Assembly: GCF_964355755.1 (NCBI RefSeq)
Contig: NC_092676.1
Coordinates: 3,950,288 to 4,014,287, forward strand
DNA: 64,000 nucleotides
Origin: Antedon mediterranea
Lineage: Eukaryota > Echinodermata > Crinoidea > Comatulida > Antedonidae
Reading direction: 5' to 3'
The position numbers were made by a program, and so were the translations under genes. The notes beneath the pieces are model-generated. The model was given only the letters and a program-made list of their open reading frames with translations. It was not told the origin of the DNA and ran no database searches. This document shows positions 45,901-60,900 of this stretch, in pieces (the first letter of the stretch is position 1; every line of letters starts with the position of its first letter).

Positions 45901-48900
45901 CAAAGGGGATTCCCCTGCCTGCGCGCATTCGATTCAAGGGCGAGTTTACTTCATCGCCTCATAGTGCAACCAGTACGGTGTCATAGAAACACCTCCTTTA
46001 CAGGAAGATCATGTCCCAACCAATAATTTTTCCCTTTATGTTTTTATGGAACGAGTTAATAAAATATATTTAATTTTAAAAGGAAACATTAATATAGGAG
46101 GGCCTAAATATAATGTTTATTATTTAAAAAAGCTTAGCTGCTGGTTGCTTTAATTATGTCATTTTGAAGATGGATTATTTCTTCGAAAGTTCTAACCAAT
46201 TTTGGTCACTCAAATCCTCCTCAAAACACGTGCTGACGTGTGACGTCAGCATCTTCTAGAAGCTCTCTCAGCCCTCCCCTATTGTGCGTGCGCCCATGTG
46301 TGACACATGTAAACACGATCAAATATCTTTCTTAATTATTTTAAAATGACACTTTGTAACTTATTATCAATATTTTAATGGCTGTTGCATGTTAGAATTG
46401 TATAATTTATGAATTGCAGGTAAATACTTTTCAGGTTTTCTGTCTGATTTCTAGGCCAACAAGCTAGGCTAGAAAAGCTAGGCTAAAGGCATATAGTTGG
46501 CCAGGACAGGATTCTCCAGGCTCCTGAAACCCAATCTACCCAGGCAGGCCATAAAAAAAAAATTGGCTTGAGTTTTTTTTACTGTAGAATAATACGATCC
46601 CCACGGAAAATATTGTGTGTAAAGGTGGGTGTGGGGGATTTTAGGGGAGAGGTACAGTATACATTTGTTGATATTTGAGGAGAGCGATTTAAAATTTTTG
46701 CAAGGAGAGCGAATTGCTCTCCTCGGTGATTTGAGGAGAGCGATTTGTTGCTCTCCTGGGTTTTGCATACGTGATGCCCTGATTTTCATAATGATCATTG
46801 AAGATTTGAACCCAGTACTATAAGGCTGAAAGGCGAACATCTACACCAAGCATTTTGAATGCAAAAAGCAGAAGTACATCTGAGTGTACTGTAATTATTG
46901 GATCATAGTGCTTTTACAGAGTCATGTGTTCTGTTATGTCAGGGTTTTGCTTGAATGTTCGCTTTAAAAAAGTGGTTTGAGTAATTCACACTCTTTGTGT
47001 ATGAACATTACAAACATATAATGGTTAAATGCATCTAGATACATTTTAAAATTAAAGATGTATTGTCCCTCAAAAACATGAAAATTAAAGAATAATTTAA
47101 TCAGACTTTAAATAAGTTGTTTTGTAGTTTTAATACATTTAATCACTTCCATAGAAAAAAAAATGTTTTCACCTATAAAATGACAAAATAAATGGTTAAA
47201 TTCAACCAAAAACCCATTGGCTGGCAGTGGCAGCCAATTTGAATATTTTTTGCTTTAAATTGCATTTTTTCAGGTAAATAATTTTTTTTTTTTATCCAAT
47301 TTTTGGTCAAAGTGGTTGACTATATGTGACATCAAAATAGCATATTCAACCAAAGAATAATTTTTTCAGGATAATATATGTAACGTTTTTATCATTTTTT
47401 TTGTTGCAGGTAAACTCATCTCAACTTTCGAATGGCGTTATTACCGGTTGTTTCATGCTACTTTTTAAAGACTGTATTCGATTGTTTGCTTGTTATAACG
47501 ATGGCATCATTAATCTTCTAGGTAAGACAACCCGAAAGATGAAAATAACAGAATTTAAATCCTAAATGTCAACGCATTTTGTCTGTAAAACTTAAGAACA
47601 TAACTATTATTCCGGTGAAATAGGTCTATTATTCTTACCTGGATTGATAAAAGAAAACATTAGTCTGAAATCCGAGAAAGAATTAACATATTTTTACATT
47701 TGTTTTGCAGAGAAATTTTTTGAAATGTGTAAAAAGGATTGTAAAGTTGCATTGGACCTATATCAGAAATTTCTCATCAGAATGGACAAAGTTTCCGAAT
47801 TTCTAAAAGTAGCAGAGGTAAATATTTTTTTTGTTTTTAAATTAATTTTTTTTTTTTTCCAGAAAAGTAAAATTATAATAAAGAATGCACTAAAGATTTA
47901 GATATATTATGCTTTTGGTACAATTTACTTTGTGTAAATGCTCACATTGCATGGTAAATGAAATTCAGTTATTTAAATAATTATTTGGTAGTTTGTAAGT
48001 TGAAAATCGAACATTCTCTAGTTGACCTCACCTTAAAGATGTATTATCCTGAAAAAATTAATTTTAAAAAATGTTTTTGTTGAATATGCCATTTTAATGT
48101 CACATATTAGTTATCCACTTTGACCAAAAATTGGATCACAACAAATATTATTTACCTGAGAAAAACTGTAATTTAAAGCAAAAAAATTGTGAAATTGGCT
48201 ACCAGCCAATGGGTTTTTGGTTTATTTTATGAAGTGAAAACATAATTTTTTTCGTGTTTTTTTTTCCGGAATTGATTCATTTCGTTACAACTACAAAATG
48301 GCCTGTTCAAAATATGATTTTATTAATCTTTATTTTTTTATGTTTTTGGGGGATAAATACATCTTTAAACAATGTTTAATACTTTTAGATTTTTTGTTTT
48401 TTGTAGCAAGTGGGAATAGATAAAGGAGAAATTCCAGACTTAGCAAAAGTAAGTACTTCTCACAGTGTTTATAATTTCAAGTTTGTTTTAAGTGTTTTGT
48501 GCATTTTTGGTCTTCATTCTGTTAAACTGTCATTTAGTGTTTGTCTCATTTTTGGTTGTATTTTTCTTTTAACATTTTCCGTGCTAGAATTATCACTAAT
48601 AAAATGTTAAAACAAAATGTCCAACAAATTTAAATTAAACAAACTAACATTTAACAAAATATTCTGATACTAGCTAGTAAAATTGTAAATTAAACAATTG
48701 CAAGTGCTTTGTTTACATTCTGCTTTCCTTGTTATTACTCAAAAGTCTTAAATTGTGACCTTTGACCTGTCCAGGGTCCAATTAAATAGCCTTCGGTTGT
48801 GTCAACCAATCATTTACCTTCATTTGTAACCAGTAATAATTAGATACACACTACAGTGATTATAGGAAAATCAATCGTCTTGGGTTCTTTCAGTTAAATT

Positions 48901-51900
48901 ATATTAAGCCAGTGGAAGAATTTTATGTTTTTCACTATTAATTTCCATATTGCTTAGACTATTTTAGTATAACCTCTAAATAAGGACCATATTTTAGACT
49001 TGTGTTTTTAGAATATACATTTTTTAAAAGTTGTCCTTTTTTAAAAGGGCGTATTTTTTTATTTTTTTTACTATATTTAATGTGGGTGATCCATCCAGCA
49101 ATTGCCTCATTAGGGACCCTCAGAGGTTTACAAGACAAACATATACACATAAACAAAGTCTTATTATAAGTCTTTGGGAGTGGAGTTGTAATTTTGTCCT
49201 TAGAAAAAATCCTGACATGTGACAGGACTTGAACCCAAGACTCTAGGAGTGGTAGCCAAGCATCATAACCACCAAGCCACAACTCCACTATTATTTCTTG
49301 CATATTGGACTGTTTATTATCTATAACAATTAGTAAAATACGAACCCATAACATACAAATCTCAAATCTCCCTACAGTATGTTGCAATGATATGATCACA
49401 TACATTGATTGTTGTGGCTAGATAGATTTAATATAATGATAATAAATTCACCCCTATTAATTAATGGAATGGTCTAATTTTGAATAGTAAACATTGACTA
49501 AATCTGTTTTCCTATATTCCAATTAAAGAGATTAATTATCTATCTACAAGTTAATGTGTTGACATTTTCAATATTATGTTTTAAAATGCAAATGCAATGG
49601 GAGGCACTTTAGTAAAACCTAATTGCATTAGTGCATGTTATGTGAGGGCGTGTGGCGCAGAGTGTTGGACTACTGATCGTGAGACCGAGGTTCGAATCCA
49701 ACTCTCACCGCATTGCTTGTAGGCAAGATACTTTACTTACGTTTGCGTCTCTCCACCCAGGTGTATAAATGGGTACCCGGTTTAGTTAGATCAAGATACA
49801 ACTTCGCACTGATTACTAACTGCATTATGGGAGTATGTTTCCATACGTGTTTGATCCACAAAAAAATGACTGGGGGTAATAATGTTCAGCGTTTCACAAC
49901 ATTAGGCGCTATATAAATCCAGGATACTATTATTATGTGGTGAAAAAATAATGTTTCACTTCATAAACATGAACTTTAGTCATAGTAGAATATTGTACAC
50001 CTACTGTTGTACAATACATTGGGGACCATGTCAAAGTTATTCTACTGTAGTTGCTGCAGTAAACCACATCTTGTTTACTTTTTAAACCTTATTTTTAGCA
50101 AGATTATTTATATTATACACACTGTTTATAGTAGTAACTGACGTTATAAACTTTTACTGTACATTACAACAAAGTACGATCAAATGTTATTGCAGTACAC
50201 TCATTTTAGTTGCTGCAGTAACTGCAGTACAATAATTTTGACATGATCCCTTAATCAAATCTTAAAAAATACTAAGGATGTATTAAAAGATTTTATTGTT
50301 TGCTGGAGCCAAGGTTTAGCTTATACATCAAGATAACCACCTGTCTCTTCTAACAGTTAATTGGTAGATTTAGTTAATTGGTAGATTTAGTTAATTGGTA
50401 GATTTAGTTAATTAAGAAATTTGTATCAAGACACTTTCTTATATGTTTTTGTTTTTTTTTATGGTTGAAATTTATATTTCAATCATACCTGTAGTAAAGA
50501 AGTTGTCAGTGTTTGTTATTGTATTAAATAGATTAATTTACAAAATAAGTCGCAACTAAACTATTATCTGTTATATTTTGTTTAAATTTCATTCCAGTTT
50601 AGGCAACTTCCCATCAGTTTTGAAAATGTGAGTTTCTCTATTCCTAGCTTGCAATGCTCAAGACTTGACTAATGCATTGGCTGCCTTTATTATTATTTAT
50701 ATGTGGTTACTACATGAACCAGGGAAGAGTAAATATTTTATTATCATACTCTTCCCTGCTATAAACTCACTATAGAAATCGGGCATGGAAAGACTTTTGA
50801 GCAAAAACAAGGAATAATGACCATATATGGGCTGTAAAACCTTTTTTTTTAATTCTTGAATCCCAGAGAATTTGGCAAAAAAACAAAGTTGCATATAATA
50901 ACTTATTTATAATTTGATTTCTAAGATGTATAGTTCTCGCATACATTTTTTTGCATATTTCAGAAAAAAATATTTATTATAAGCAATTGTGAAAAATTTG
51001 TTTCAAAAACGTTTATTTATTTAGCACAGAAATTAAAATTTGTTTAAATTTTTTTATTTTTCAATCTCCTTATATTTCCAAATATCATTCACATTATTGG
51101 ATATAATTGTTATTGATGGTCATGCCCTTATTTGGTCAGACCCATATGGTCAAATTAAGTACTTTTTGTAATTATTCCATACTGATTAGTGCCCTACGGT
51201 TTTGATGATTTTTATATTTTGTTGTCAGTAGTTTGCAACAGGAGTTCCCTTGTTTTTGAACAAAACTTTTCAATGTTTTTGTATGGTTGTACCAGGTAGA
51301 AAGGCATCAAAAATATTTTTCTTGTATAAATTCAGATTTTTTTTATCCATAGGTTAAACATTCTTTTCTATGAGAAAGTAAAATTTTGTAAGAAATTAGA
51401 AATGTTTAAAAGGAATTTTTTCCTCCGTCTCCCTTCAAAGATAAATTATAATCTTAAGTTATTTAAATTTGTTTAAAAAAATTGTTTTAATAGTATTTAC
51501 TATCAGTATTTGCAATTTTTGAGAGAGATAATTATTGCTGTAGCATTTACTCTTCAGGATCATCTTGGCATGATTACCATTATCATCTTTATTGTCATAT
51601 TTATTACAATCATCATCATCATATTGATTATAATCGTATTGATCATCATCATATTGATCATCATATTGATTACAAATCATCATATTGCTTACAATCATCA
51701 TCATATTGATTACAATCATCATATTGATTATAATCATATTGATCATCATCATATTGATTACCATCATATTGTTATTATCATCATATTCATCACATTGATC
51801 ATCATCATATTCATCATCATATTCATCATCATATTCATCATCATCATCATCATATTCATCATCATCATCATATTCATCATCATCATATTCATCATCATCA

Positions 51901-54900
51901 TCATGTTGATTACAATCATCATATTGATCATAATCATATTGATCATAATCATATTGATCATCATCATCATCATATTGATCATCATCATCATCATATTGAT
52001 CATCATCTTGAATCATTATCATCATATCGTTATTATCATATTTTAAATATTAAATCATCATTGATTATTGTCTTCATTAAATAATCATATTTGTTATTAA
52101 CATATTGATGATAATCGTGTTATTATCAGTTATATTGATTATTATCATCTTCATATTGATTATCATCATTATAATTATCATCATGATCAATCCTATTATC
52201 AATTCAAATCAATACAACCAGCAGTTTTGATTTATCATTTTAGCATACTGTACGTCAACAAATTTAGATTGACGTACAGTACACTACAATTAGTAGTAAT
52301 GTTTCTTTCAGAGAATCAGGTTAACTTAAAAAATCATTCATGCATACTAATTGATGCAATGTAATCAACAAATCAGGTCTATTTAATTAGCTTCTTCCCC
52401 TATGACGTATTCCATTGATAAAATTTGACCTTTTTCCAATAGGCTCTCAGCTTAGAAAGTGGTTTGCAATGGCTGACCGATCTTCTACAGGTAGAGAATA
52501 ATTTCTCATACAACTGTAAATGCACCATAGATAATTTATGTTAATAGTTACATGCAATATACTCAATATTTACGGCACAAAATATTAGTTTTAATAAAGT
52601 TTTTTTTTGTTGCGTTGTATCATATTTCCGTTTTTTTTAATACATGCAATTTCTTTGCGTTGTTTTAGTTAAATTAATTTAAATATCTTTGGCTTTTAGA
52701 TTGCTTCTCTATCTGGTACAACCAAAACAAAACTATAATTCAAATCTTTATATTATATAACCTTTTTAACTGGTTGCCATGGTAAAATACTACTAATATA
52801 CCAATTAACATAACTTTTAAAACGGTTTCATAAACTATTTTTAACTAACCCTTTTATTTAATTCGGTAATTATAATTATGTTTTAACTTTGTGTTTTACG
52901 ATTTTTAACCTTTAACCTTTTGTCCTTACCCTCTTAAAAATTAAAATATGATTTGATCAAGTGGAAATTTGAAAAAATGACGGTCATTTCAAATGAAAAA
53001 TACTTTTAAGAAAAATGTTGGGCTGTGTATTTTTTTCATTGTTGTCGTCATTGTTGCCACTAGCATTCATCATGTTTATAATAGTTCCATTGGTTTGTTT
53101 AAATCGGTCATCACCACAAAACATCATCTTTAATCAACAAGAATTAACTTATTTTTCAAAGAATTTCTGAATTATAATTTAGAATAGTATGCATGCACAA
53201 TATAATTTCTGATTAACATTTTGAGATTTTATCAAAATGTGATTGTGTGTTTATTGGGATATTTTGGAATTTGTTAATAACATTTCTTTAATTTTATATG
53301 TGCATTTTTCATTTTTGTGAGTGTAAATTGTCTGAAGATTAGTTTAAAGGTCTGTCTACACTATGTGATGTACCCAGATATGATAGTGATACGACATGAT
53401 CATGTCCATATATGGGCATGTGACATCATTTCGTTGTCACATACAGTTTGATAGTGTAGACAGAGCTTAAGGAATAATAATAGTAAAGATTCAGGATTGG
53501 GGTTTTTTGTTGGTTTTTTTAGGTAGATGTGGAAAAAACATAAATTAAGTGTGAATAATTAAACCAGATTAATCTGTGTTTTTAATATTGTGTATTTTTT
53601 ATTAATTTGTTTTTAGAAATCAATTATAAGTCTTTATAAAATTACAAAGGCTCGTCAGATGGGCTCGTCAGATGGGCTCGTCAGATGGGTTGCTTTTCAT
53701 ACTAATTAGCAAGTCCGATATCTGCCAGTGCCATTTCAATGTTGTCACATATTCACCAACATGTTAACCAATCATTCTCTAACAATATTTACATTCTTAA
53801 TTTAAAATATTATTTTATTTTCAGTTTTTTGATATTACAGTAGTTAATATTTATATTATTTTGCATGTATTTAGTTCTATACTTAGTAATATTACTAATT
53901 GCTATATATACAGTAATAGATTGATAATTGATGATAAACCAACCATAACTTCACATATTATAAGTTTAAAAGTTTATTTGTTAAAAGAAATCAATCCTTT
54001 ACTTTGACTGGAGGACAAAATCATAAAAAGACAATAACTAGAGGCTATACAGTTGTGTACCTTTTAGCTGTTCATTGAGAACACTTGCGAAAAAATGTAA
54101 TTCTCGGGCAGGACTTAACCCACAACTTTAAAATCACTAGCGTTCATACTGTACCTCTAGAATACCACCGAGCTATGGTTGGATTCAATCCCCAAGAAAG
54201 CAGCGGGTACTGCGTTTATGATTATTGTAATAACAATAATATAAATAATAATAATAATAATATAATAATAGTAGTATTTAATTACAATAATCATTATATT
54301 ATAACAAAAGTAAAACTTGTACATTATTATAATTTATTAAGCATTTTTGGATTGTTTGACTTCAATTCATTTTAACTCCGAATACTAGAACAATCTGTGT
54401 GTATTTATAAAATCGTTATACCTCACAATAGTAAATAATGATTCATTACGAAGAAAATCACAATAACATTCAATTTTCAAATTAAATTTCAACAAAAATG
54501 CTTCAATTGCATTTAAATGAAAAATATTCTAAACACATGATTATGCAGATTTTATAATTATATTCGTAAAAGCTTTTTATATTGCGGGTAAAAATCTGTG
54601 TGTAATTAAAATATTGATTTTCATATTTTGTATTCTTAGGCTCCAAGCAGTCTTCTCGATGCGTTAAAACAACATGTTCAGTCTATGGAGTCTAGTAAAA
54701 AAACGCAATGGGTAAAGTAAGTAATGTTCTCTATTCTAAGCATACTCTGTAATTAATGATATAAATCAACCATTAGTTTTCAGTATTTGTTTTGACAGTA
54801 TTAATTTAAATGAACAGTAAGCTTTGTAAAACGACATAAATTGGTATGTCATCATTAGCATCCACATGATGCGAATAGCAAACATACAGTAAATAAGGTT

Positions 54901-57900
54901 GTATGCTGGAGGCCAAGCTGATTATGGCACAGGCACAGTTTTGAGGCTCTTAATTGTCTTAAGCTCTGTCTACACTATCAAACTAGTTTGACAAAAAAAG
55001 TGTGATGTGTCCAAATATGGTAATGATATGCTCAAATATGGTGGTGATGTCCTTATATGGGCACATCACATGTTTTTGTCACATAAAGTTTGATAGTGTA
55101 GACAGAGCTTTATAAATTGAAATTGAATAAGGACTAAACATTAGGTTGGGATACAGTGTACAAATCTGGCTCTGCACTTAAAGATGGAAAGAATAGGAGT
55201 ACCTCAGTGTTCTGGTTCATTTAAGATCCTGTCATTGTTACAAGATTTTTTTTTTGGAAGAGGGGGGTGGGGGGATGTAGACCCTATTTGAATATAGTGA
55301 CAAGTATGTATAAAGTGTAAATCACCTATTAGAATAACTCACCCTAAGATAAAATGGCACCTTTGTCATAATGCAAAACAGACCTCCCAGTCTCTCAATA
55401 ACCGCCAGACAAAATTTTCTCCTGTCTCATTTTAAAGACTACAAACCGATAGTACATACATTTACCTTTACGAGGTTAACTAAAGGCAAAACAATTTTTT
55501 GGTGATGCCATCAATTATGATTTAGTGTTTTGTATTAAGGGAGCGTGCCCAAATGTTTTTACTCCGTTAAACTTGTTGTAACGCAAATTTTACCGTAATA
55601 TGCAAGCTAATTTAAATAGGGTTGGGCGTGTTCAGTGAGGCATATCAAGCCCTCCCTTTTACTAGCTACTATGCTGTTGTTATCACTCCATTGTTTAACG
55701 CGTAATTAACGGGAGACCGGACATGCTGTTCAGTGTTGCGTAACGATGATTCCAACGCGTTATTAACAGTCCTTGTTATGGTATGTTGCGTGAAATCCTA
55801 TGATGACTCAAAATAACGGGTTATTAGCAGTCCGGTCATTGTTGTTACAACGCGTTGGAACAACGTATATAATTATATTTATTAAAATAATCATGTATAA
55901 TACTATATCCTAGGCCTACCGTAAAATAAAAATATATATAGGCCTAGGCCTACACGGTAAAATAAAAATATATAGGTCTAAGCATACTATTTACGATCCG
56001 ATTCATGGTATTTTTTAGGCTGGTACGTCGGGCGACACGTGTCTAAATTTCTAATAGCCGACTTTCACCTGAAAAAAATACGTATTTTTTATCCCTGGAT
56101 GTAACATGATATTGACGCGAATACCGCACTACAGAGAGCTAGGCCATGAACGATTCGTTAAAAGTACACCGCCAGACAATCGCGTAGCTATTGTTTAGAT
56201 TACATACTATAAACAATTAATAACAAAGAAAGCCTAGAAAGATAAGCTCCTCCTCTCGTTAAAATTGTTAAATAATTTATTGTTATTTGTATATTACATA
56301 AAACCTCAGTACTGTGGAATAATGCTACACTCTATATAGGCCTACTGTCATTCAATACTATCGTCCGTTAGCTCGGCGTTTAACGGACACAAACACTCAG
56401 TAACCTGTGGAATAATGCTATACTCTGTATGCTGTCATTCAATACTATCGTCCGTTAGATCGGCGTTTAACGGACACAAAAACTCAGTAGATTGTGGAAT
56501 GATGCTACTCTATTGTAATTCAATACTGTACTATCGTCCGTTAGATCGGCGTTTAACGGACACAAAAACTCAGTAACCTGTGGAATGATGCTATACTCTA
56601 TATGCTGTCATTCAATACTATCGTCCGTTAGCTCGGCGTTTAACGGACACAAAAACTCAGTAAATTGTGGAATGATGCTACTCTATTGTAATTCAATACT
56701 ATCGTCCGCCGTTAGCTCGGCGTTTAACGGACACAAAAACTCAATACAGTATACCATGGAGCTATAAAATTGTATAGCTCCATGAGTATACTGTGGAATG
56801 ATGCTATACTCTATATGCTGTCGGCGTTTAACGGACACAAAAACTTAGTAAACTGTAGAATGATACTACACTCTATATAATAGGCCTACTGTCATTTAAT
56901 ACTATCGTCCGTAAACTCGGCATTTAACGGACTCAAAAACTCAGTAAAACTGTGGAATATGATGCTATATAATACTGTCATTCAATACTATCGTCCGTTA
57001 GCTCGGCGTTTAACGGACTCAAAAACCCAGTATACTGGGGAATGATGGTATACTCTATATGCAGCTGTCATTCAACACTATCGTCCGTAAACTCGGCGTT
57101 TAACGGACACAAAAACTCAGTAAATTGTGGAATGATGCTATACTCTATCTGTCATTTATTACTATCGTCCGTTAGCTCGGCGTTTAACGGACACAAAAAC
57201 TCAGTAATATAACCTGTGGAATGATGCTATACTCTATATTATGCTGTCATTTTAATACTATCGTCCGTTGGCTCGGCGTTTAACGGACACAAAAACTCAG
57301 TAAACTCCGGGAATGATGGGTATTCGAATGATGCATCTATATACTGTCATCTATCGTCCGTTAACTCGGCGTTTAACGGAACAACGCACTGAATAGTAAA
57401 TTCGCGCTTGGTTGAGAGCAAGTAGGGGAATTCCCTTTTTTGCGACGCCTCCCTACTGCAAGAAGGCAATGGCACATTGTTTTTATATATTTATTTTATA
57501 TATGTACTGTTAGTGTTTTGCCTATTACACCATTTAGGCCTAAATAGATACAATAATTGTTAATGTACACAGTTTTTTTTTGTATTTTGTAATAAACATG
57601 ACACCCTTGCAGCAGCATCACGGAGGCTGCCAAAAACACCGTGGTGCGTGTGTACATCGCATCGCGGTGATAAAAAACCATGTGCTTGCTAATAACGTGA
57701 CGTCATATCGCCCAAAGTTTCATCCTCTGTTTTTGGACACACTCGAGGTCAGCGATAGTTAAAGTAATAATTTATTTACGTAATACAATAATTGTTAATG
57801 TACACAGTTTTTTTAGTATTTTGTAATAAACATGACACCCTTGCAGCAGCATCACGGAAGCTGGCCAAAAACACTGTGGTGCGTGTTGTACATCGCTTCG

Positions 57901-60900
57901 CGGTGATAAAAAACCATGTGCTTGCTAATAACGTGACGTCATATCGCCCAAAGTTTCCTCCTCTGTTTTTGGACACACTTAACTCGCGCGGCAGCTACAG
58001 TCAGTAAATGTTTTAGCTCTAGATAGACGGCGACCGGTTTCTATATTGTTTGGTCCATACCATCGTCCATAAAGGCTATACATGCTGATACTATCGATAC
58101 GACAGTCGGGGTTTTATCCGTGTTTACAATTTCGCCATTTTTTTTTTCGGTCAAGTGTACGGGGTAAAAAATAAAAAAGGAATTAACGTCAAGCATGCTA
58201 AACAAAAAATTAGTATATTATAGGAATGTTCTATAAGTTGAAAATGTTCAACAAAAATTGTGGAATTGTAGATGCTGATAATTTAATGTTGGGTAAGGTA
58301 GTTTTAACAGCATTTTTTTATTGCCGTCGAAATGACGGTTTACCACAACATCATTTGCAGTTTCAAGGCCCTTTCTACAGCAATTGCCGTCGATCTTCAT
58401 ATTATTATTAGATATTATTGTATTGAACTCTGTAATGTGTGGTGTGATATTGTCAGTACAGTACAAGGGTCCGTTAAATGAGCGTTTAACGAATATAAAA
58501 ACGATCTGTTAGGTCGGCGGTTAACGGACGAAAACAACGGACGTTGTTCTTCCGTTGTACGCGTTAAATTCAATTTCATTGTACAGTATTAACCATGATA
58601 CGCTCTGCTGAGTACAGACCGCCCAACTCATTAACGTTTTGCATATTATTAACGCATTTAAACGTCTATTAACGGAGTAAAAACATTTGGGCACGCTCCC
58701 TAAGTATCCCAATATTTTATTGTTCCAAGTTGGAACCTGTGTAGACCTTATTAGAATAGTTGCCCTTGTTTTACTAAAGCTCTGTCCACACTATCAAACT
58801 TTATATGGCAGGAAAATGTGATGTGCCCATATATGGACATGATGATGTAATATCACTACCAGATTTGGGCATGTCACTACCATATTTGGGCACGTCACAC
58901 TTTTTTTGTCAAACTAGTTTGATAGTGTAGAGCTTAAAGTTCCATCGCAATGAATCCGTCTTGTTTTCTCGTAGGCCAGCCACTATTGCTACAGCAGTGA
59001 GTGCATTCACATCAAATCTAGCAAACATTGATCCTGAAGAAAAGAAGCAAGCTTTAGAAGAAGAACAATTAAGGCTTGCATCCATGAAGATGGTAAGAAC
59101 ATCACAAATGAGATGCGGTCATAAGCCCCATCCTGGACTTAAAATTCTAAGTTATGGTCATGGGTGTTAATTTACCAAAAAAACAACTTGTGTATAAGTT
59201 ATTTTTTAAAAATGTTTTTTCAGGGGACAATCTTTAAATCTTTAGCACCTTGAGCACTTTTAGAGGATATGTGCGCTATATAAATTATTATTATTTATTA
59301 TTAACATAATAAATGTTTGTATTCGTGAAATGGAGAGTATAATGAGAGTTAAATGACGGAATGGTCTATATGAACAAAAAATGAAAACAAAAATCATATA
59401 ATTATTATTATGATATATTTTAATTAACATAATATTAACTATTATCCACAGCAAACCCATACATCTCCTCCAGTATCTGAGTTGAGTGCAGCACCAACAA
59501 GTAACAATCCGTTTACAAACACAGCGCCACCACAGGCTGTGACCTCTCCGTTTACAAACACATCAGCACCGCAGGCTGTGACCTCTCCGTTTACAAATAC
59601 GTCAGCGCCACCACAGGCTGTGACCGCTCCAGTCACCGCTCCTCCTAGTCAAGATTTATTTAGTGTTGCCACAACGAGTAAGTCTTTGAAATATATTAAC
59701 ATTTTCTGGTCCAGAAAAGTGAATGTGTGTAAATAAAAATGGCAGAAAGTTTAGAAGGCAATTCATCTCAGTGAATAAGCATATGCTGATCCAAGGTGGG
59801 GGAGGGGGCCCTCTAAATTTTGCTAATTGTAATGAAAAAGATAGGATACTAATTTTAGTTCGGCACCTAAAATTTGCCATCTTTAGGCCCTGGGGTCTCC
59901 CTTTCCCCCTATTCCATAATCCTGGATCTGCCACTAGATAATATATCAACTTATAATATATTAATTATTGGCAATAAATAAGCGCTATTTTCTAAAATAA
60001 AGGGCCAGGAGATGGTTGTTTTTTGACTTCAATTATCAAAAACAAAACGAAAACAACATATGCGTCTACCATGTTTGTTCAGTACCCACAGTGTGTTATT
60101 CTATTCTAGGAAACTACAATGTGATTTTGACTTTCGGACAAAAAATCCCTTTCTTTTGTTGTTGACATTTTTTTTCCACAATCTTTTCCAAAACTTAAGG
60201 AGACAGAAAGAAATAAAATATGTTTACATTTCAATTTCATGCTCCAACCATTCTCATAGTGACATGCTTTAGTGGTGAACATGCTTGCTTACCAGAATCT
60301 GGGGTTCAAATCCTGGCACAGGTCCAGTACCAAAATAATTGTCATCTCAATCTTTAGTGCTTATGTTTTATTTTTCTGCTCAATCTTCTGCCAATTATCA
60401 AGTCAAATCTCATGGGCTCTTTCAAATGCTTTACATACGTCATGAATATCATACATAAAATCAGCCATTCATGTTTTAGATTCATCACAATCACAGCCGA
60501 CGAGTAAACCGTCAGAAGATCTCATGGGCTTAACACCGAATCCAATGGCTGTCGTCCAGGCTACATTGCAGGCGCAGTCACAAATGATGCACCCTGGCAT
60601 GCCGAGCGGCTCCCCTTGGAGCTCACCGAACGGTAAGACAAATCAGATCCGCGCTTGTAATCACATGATACTTGCATGATAATGCTTCGCTTTACATACA
60701 CTCGCATTTATTCTTAAGCTCTGTCTACACTATTAAACTTGTATCACAAAAAAAGTGTGATGTGCTCGATTATGGTAGATATGACATCATCATGTCCATG
60801 TATGGGCACATAAAGTTTGATAGTGTAGACTGGCTTTAATCATTTACTTTGCTTTAATAATATTATTACAGAAAATTAGACGGGTTTGTGCCAAGCCCAT

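Larger units (their letters stand above)
55539..58700. mobile_element. 3.16-kb Harbinger-like non-autonomous element in PICALM intron 10
   Basis: A perfect 32-base inverted end begins GGGAGCGTGCCCAAATG and closes with ACTCCGTTAA; the right copy occupies 58669-58700. TAA stands directly outside both ends (55536-55538 and 58701-58703). The 3-bp TAA duplication and GGG...CCC ends are the known signature of PIF/Harbinger elements. No transposase or Myb-like ORF is present. The interior consists of a tandem array (56340-57385), a duplicated 240-base unit (57560-57975) and flanks rich in GTTAACGG and ACGCGTTA. Confidence 0.87.

Noticed and set aside
46478-46840. Minus-strand ORF of 120 codons
   Set aside because: It overlaps the GAGGAGAGCG hairpins, has no recognisable domain, and lies in a PICALM intron.
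48959-49405. Minus-strand ORF of 148 codons
   Set aside because: It crosses the whole family B SINE and low-complexity sequence inside a PICALM intron and resembles no known family.
51459-52046. Long overlapping ORFs on both strands, Asp/Tyr-rich and Ile/His-rich
   Set aside because: They are translations of an ATC trinucleotide microsatellite; all frames stay open.
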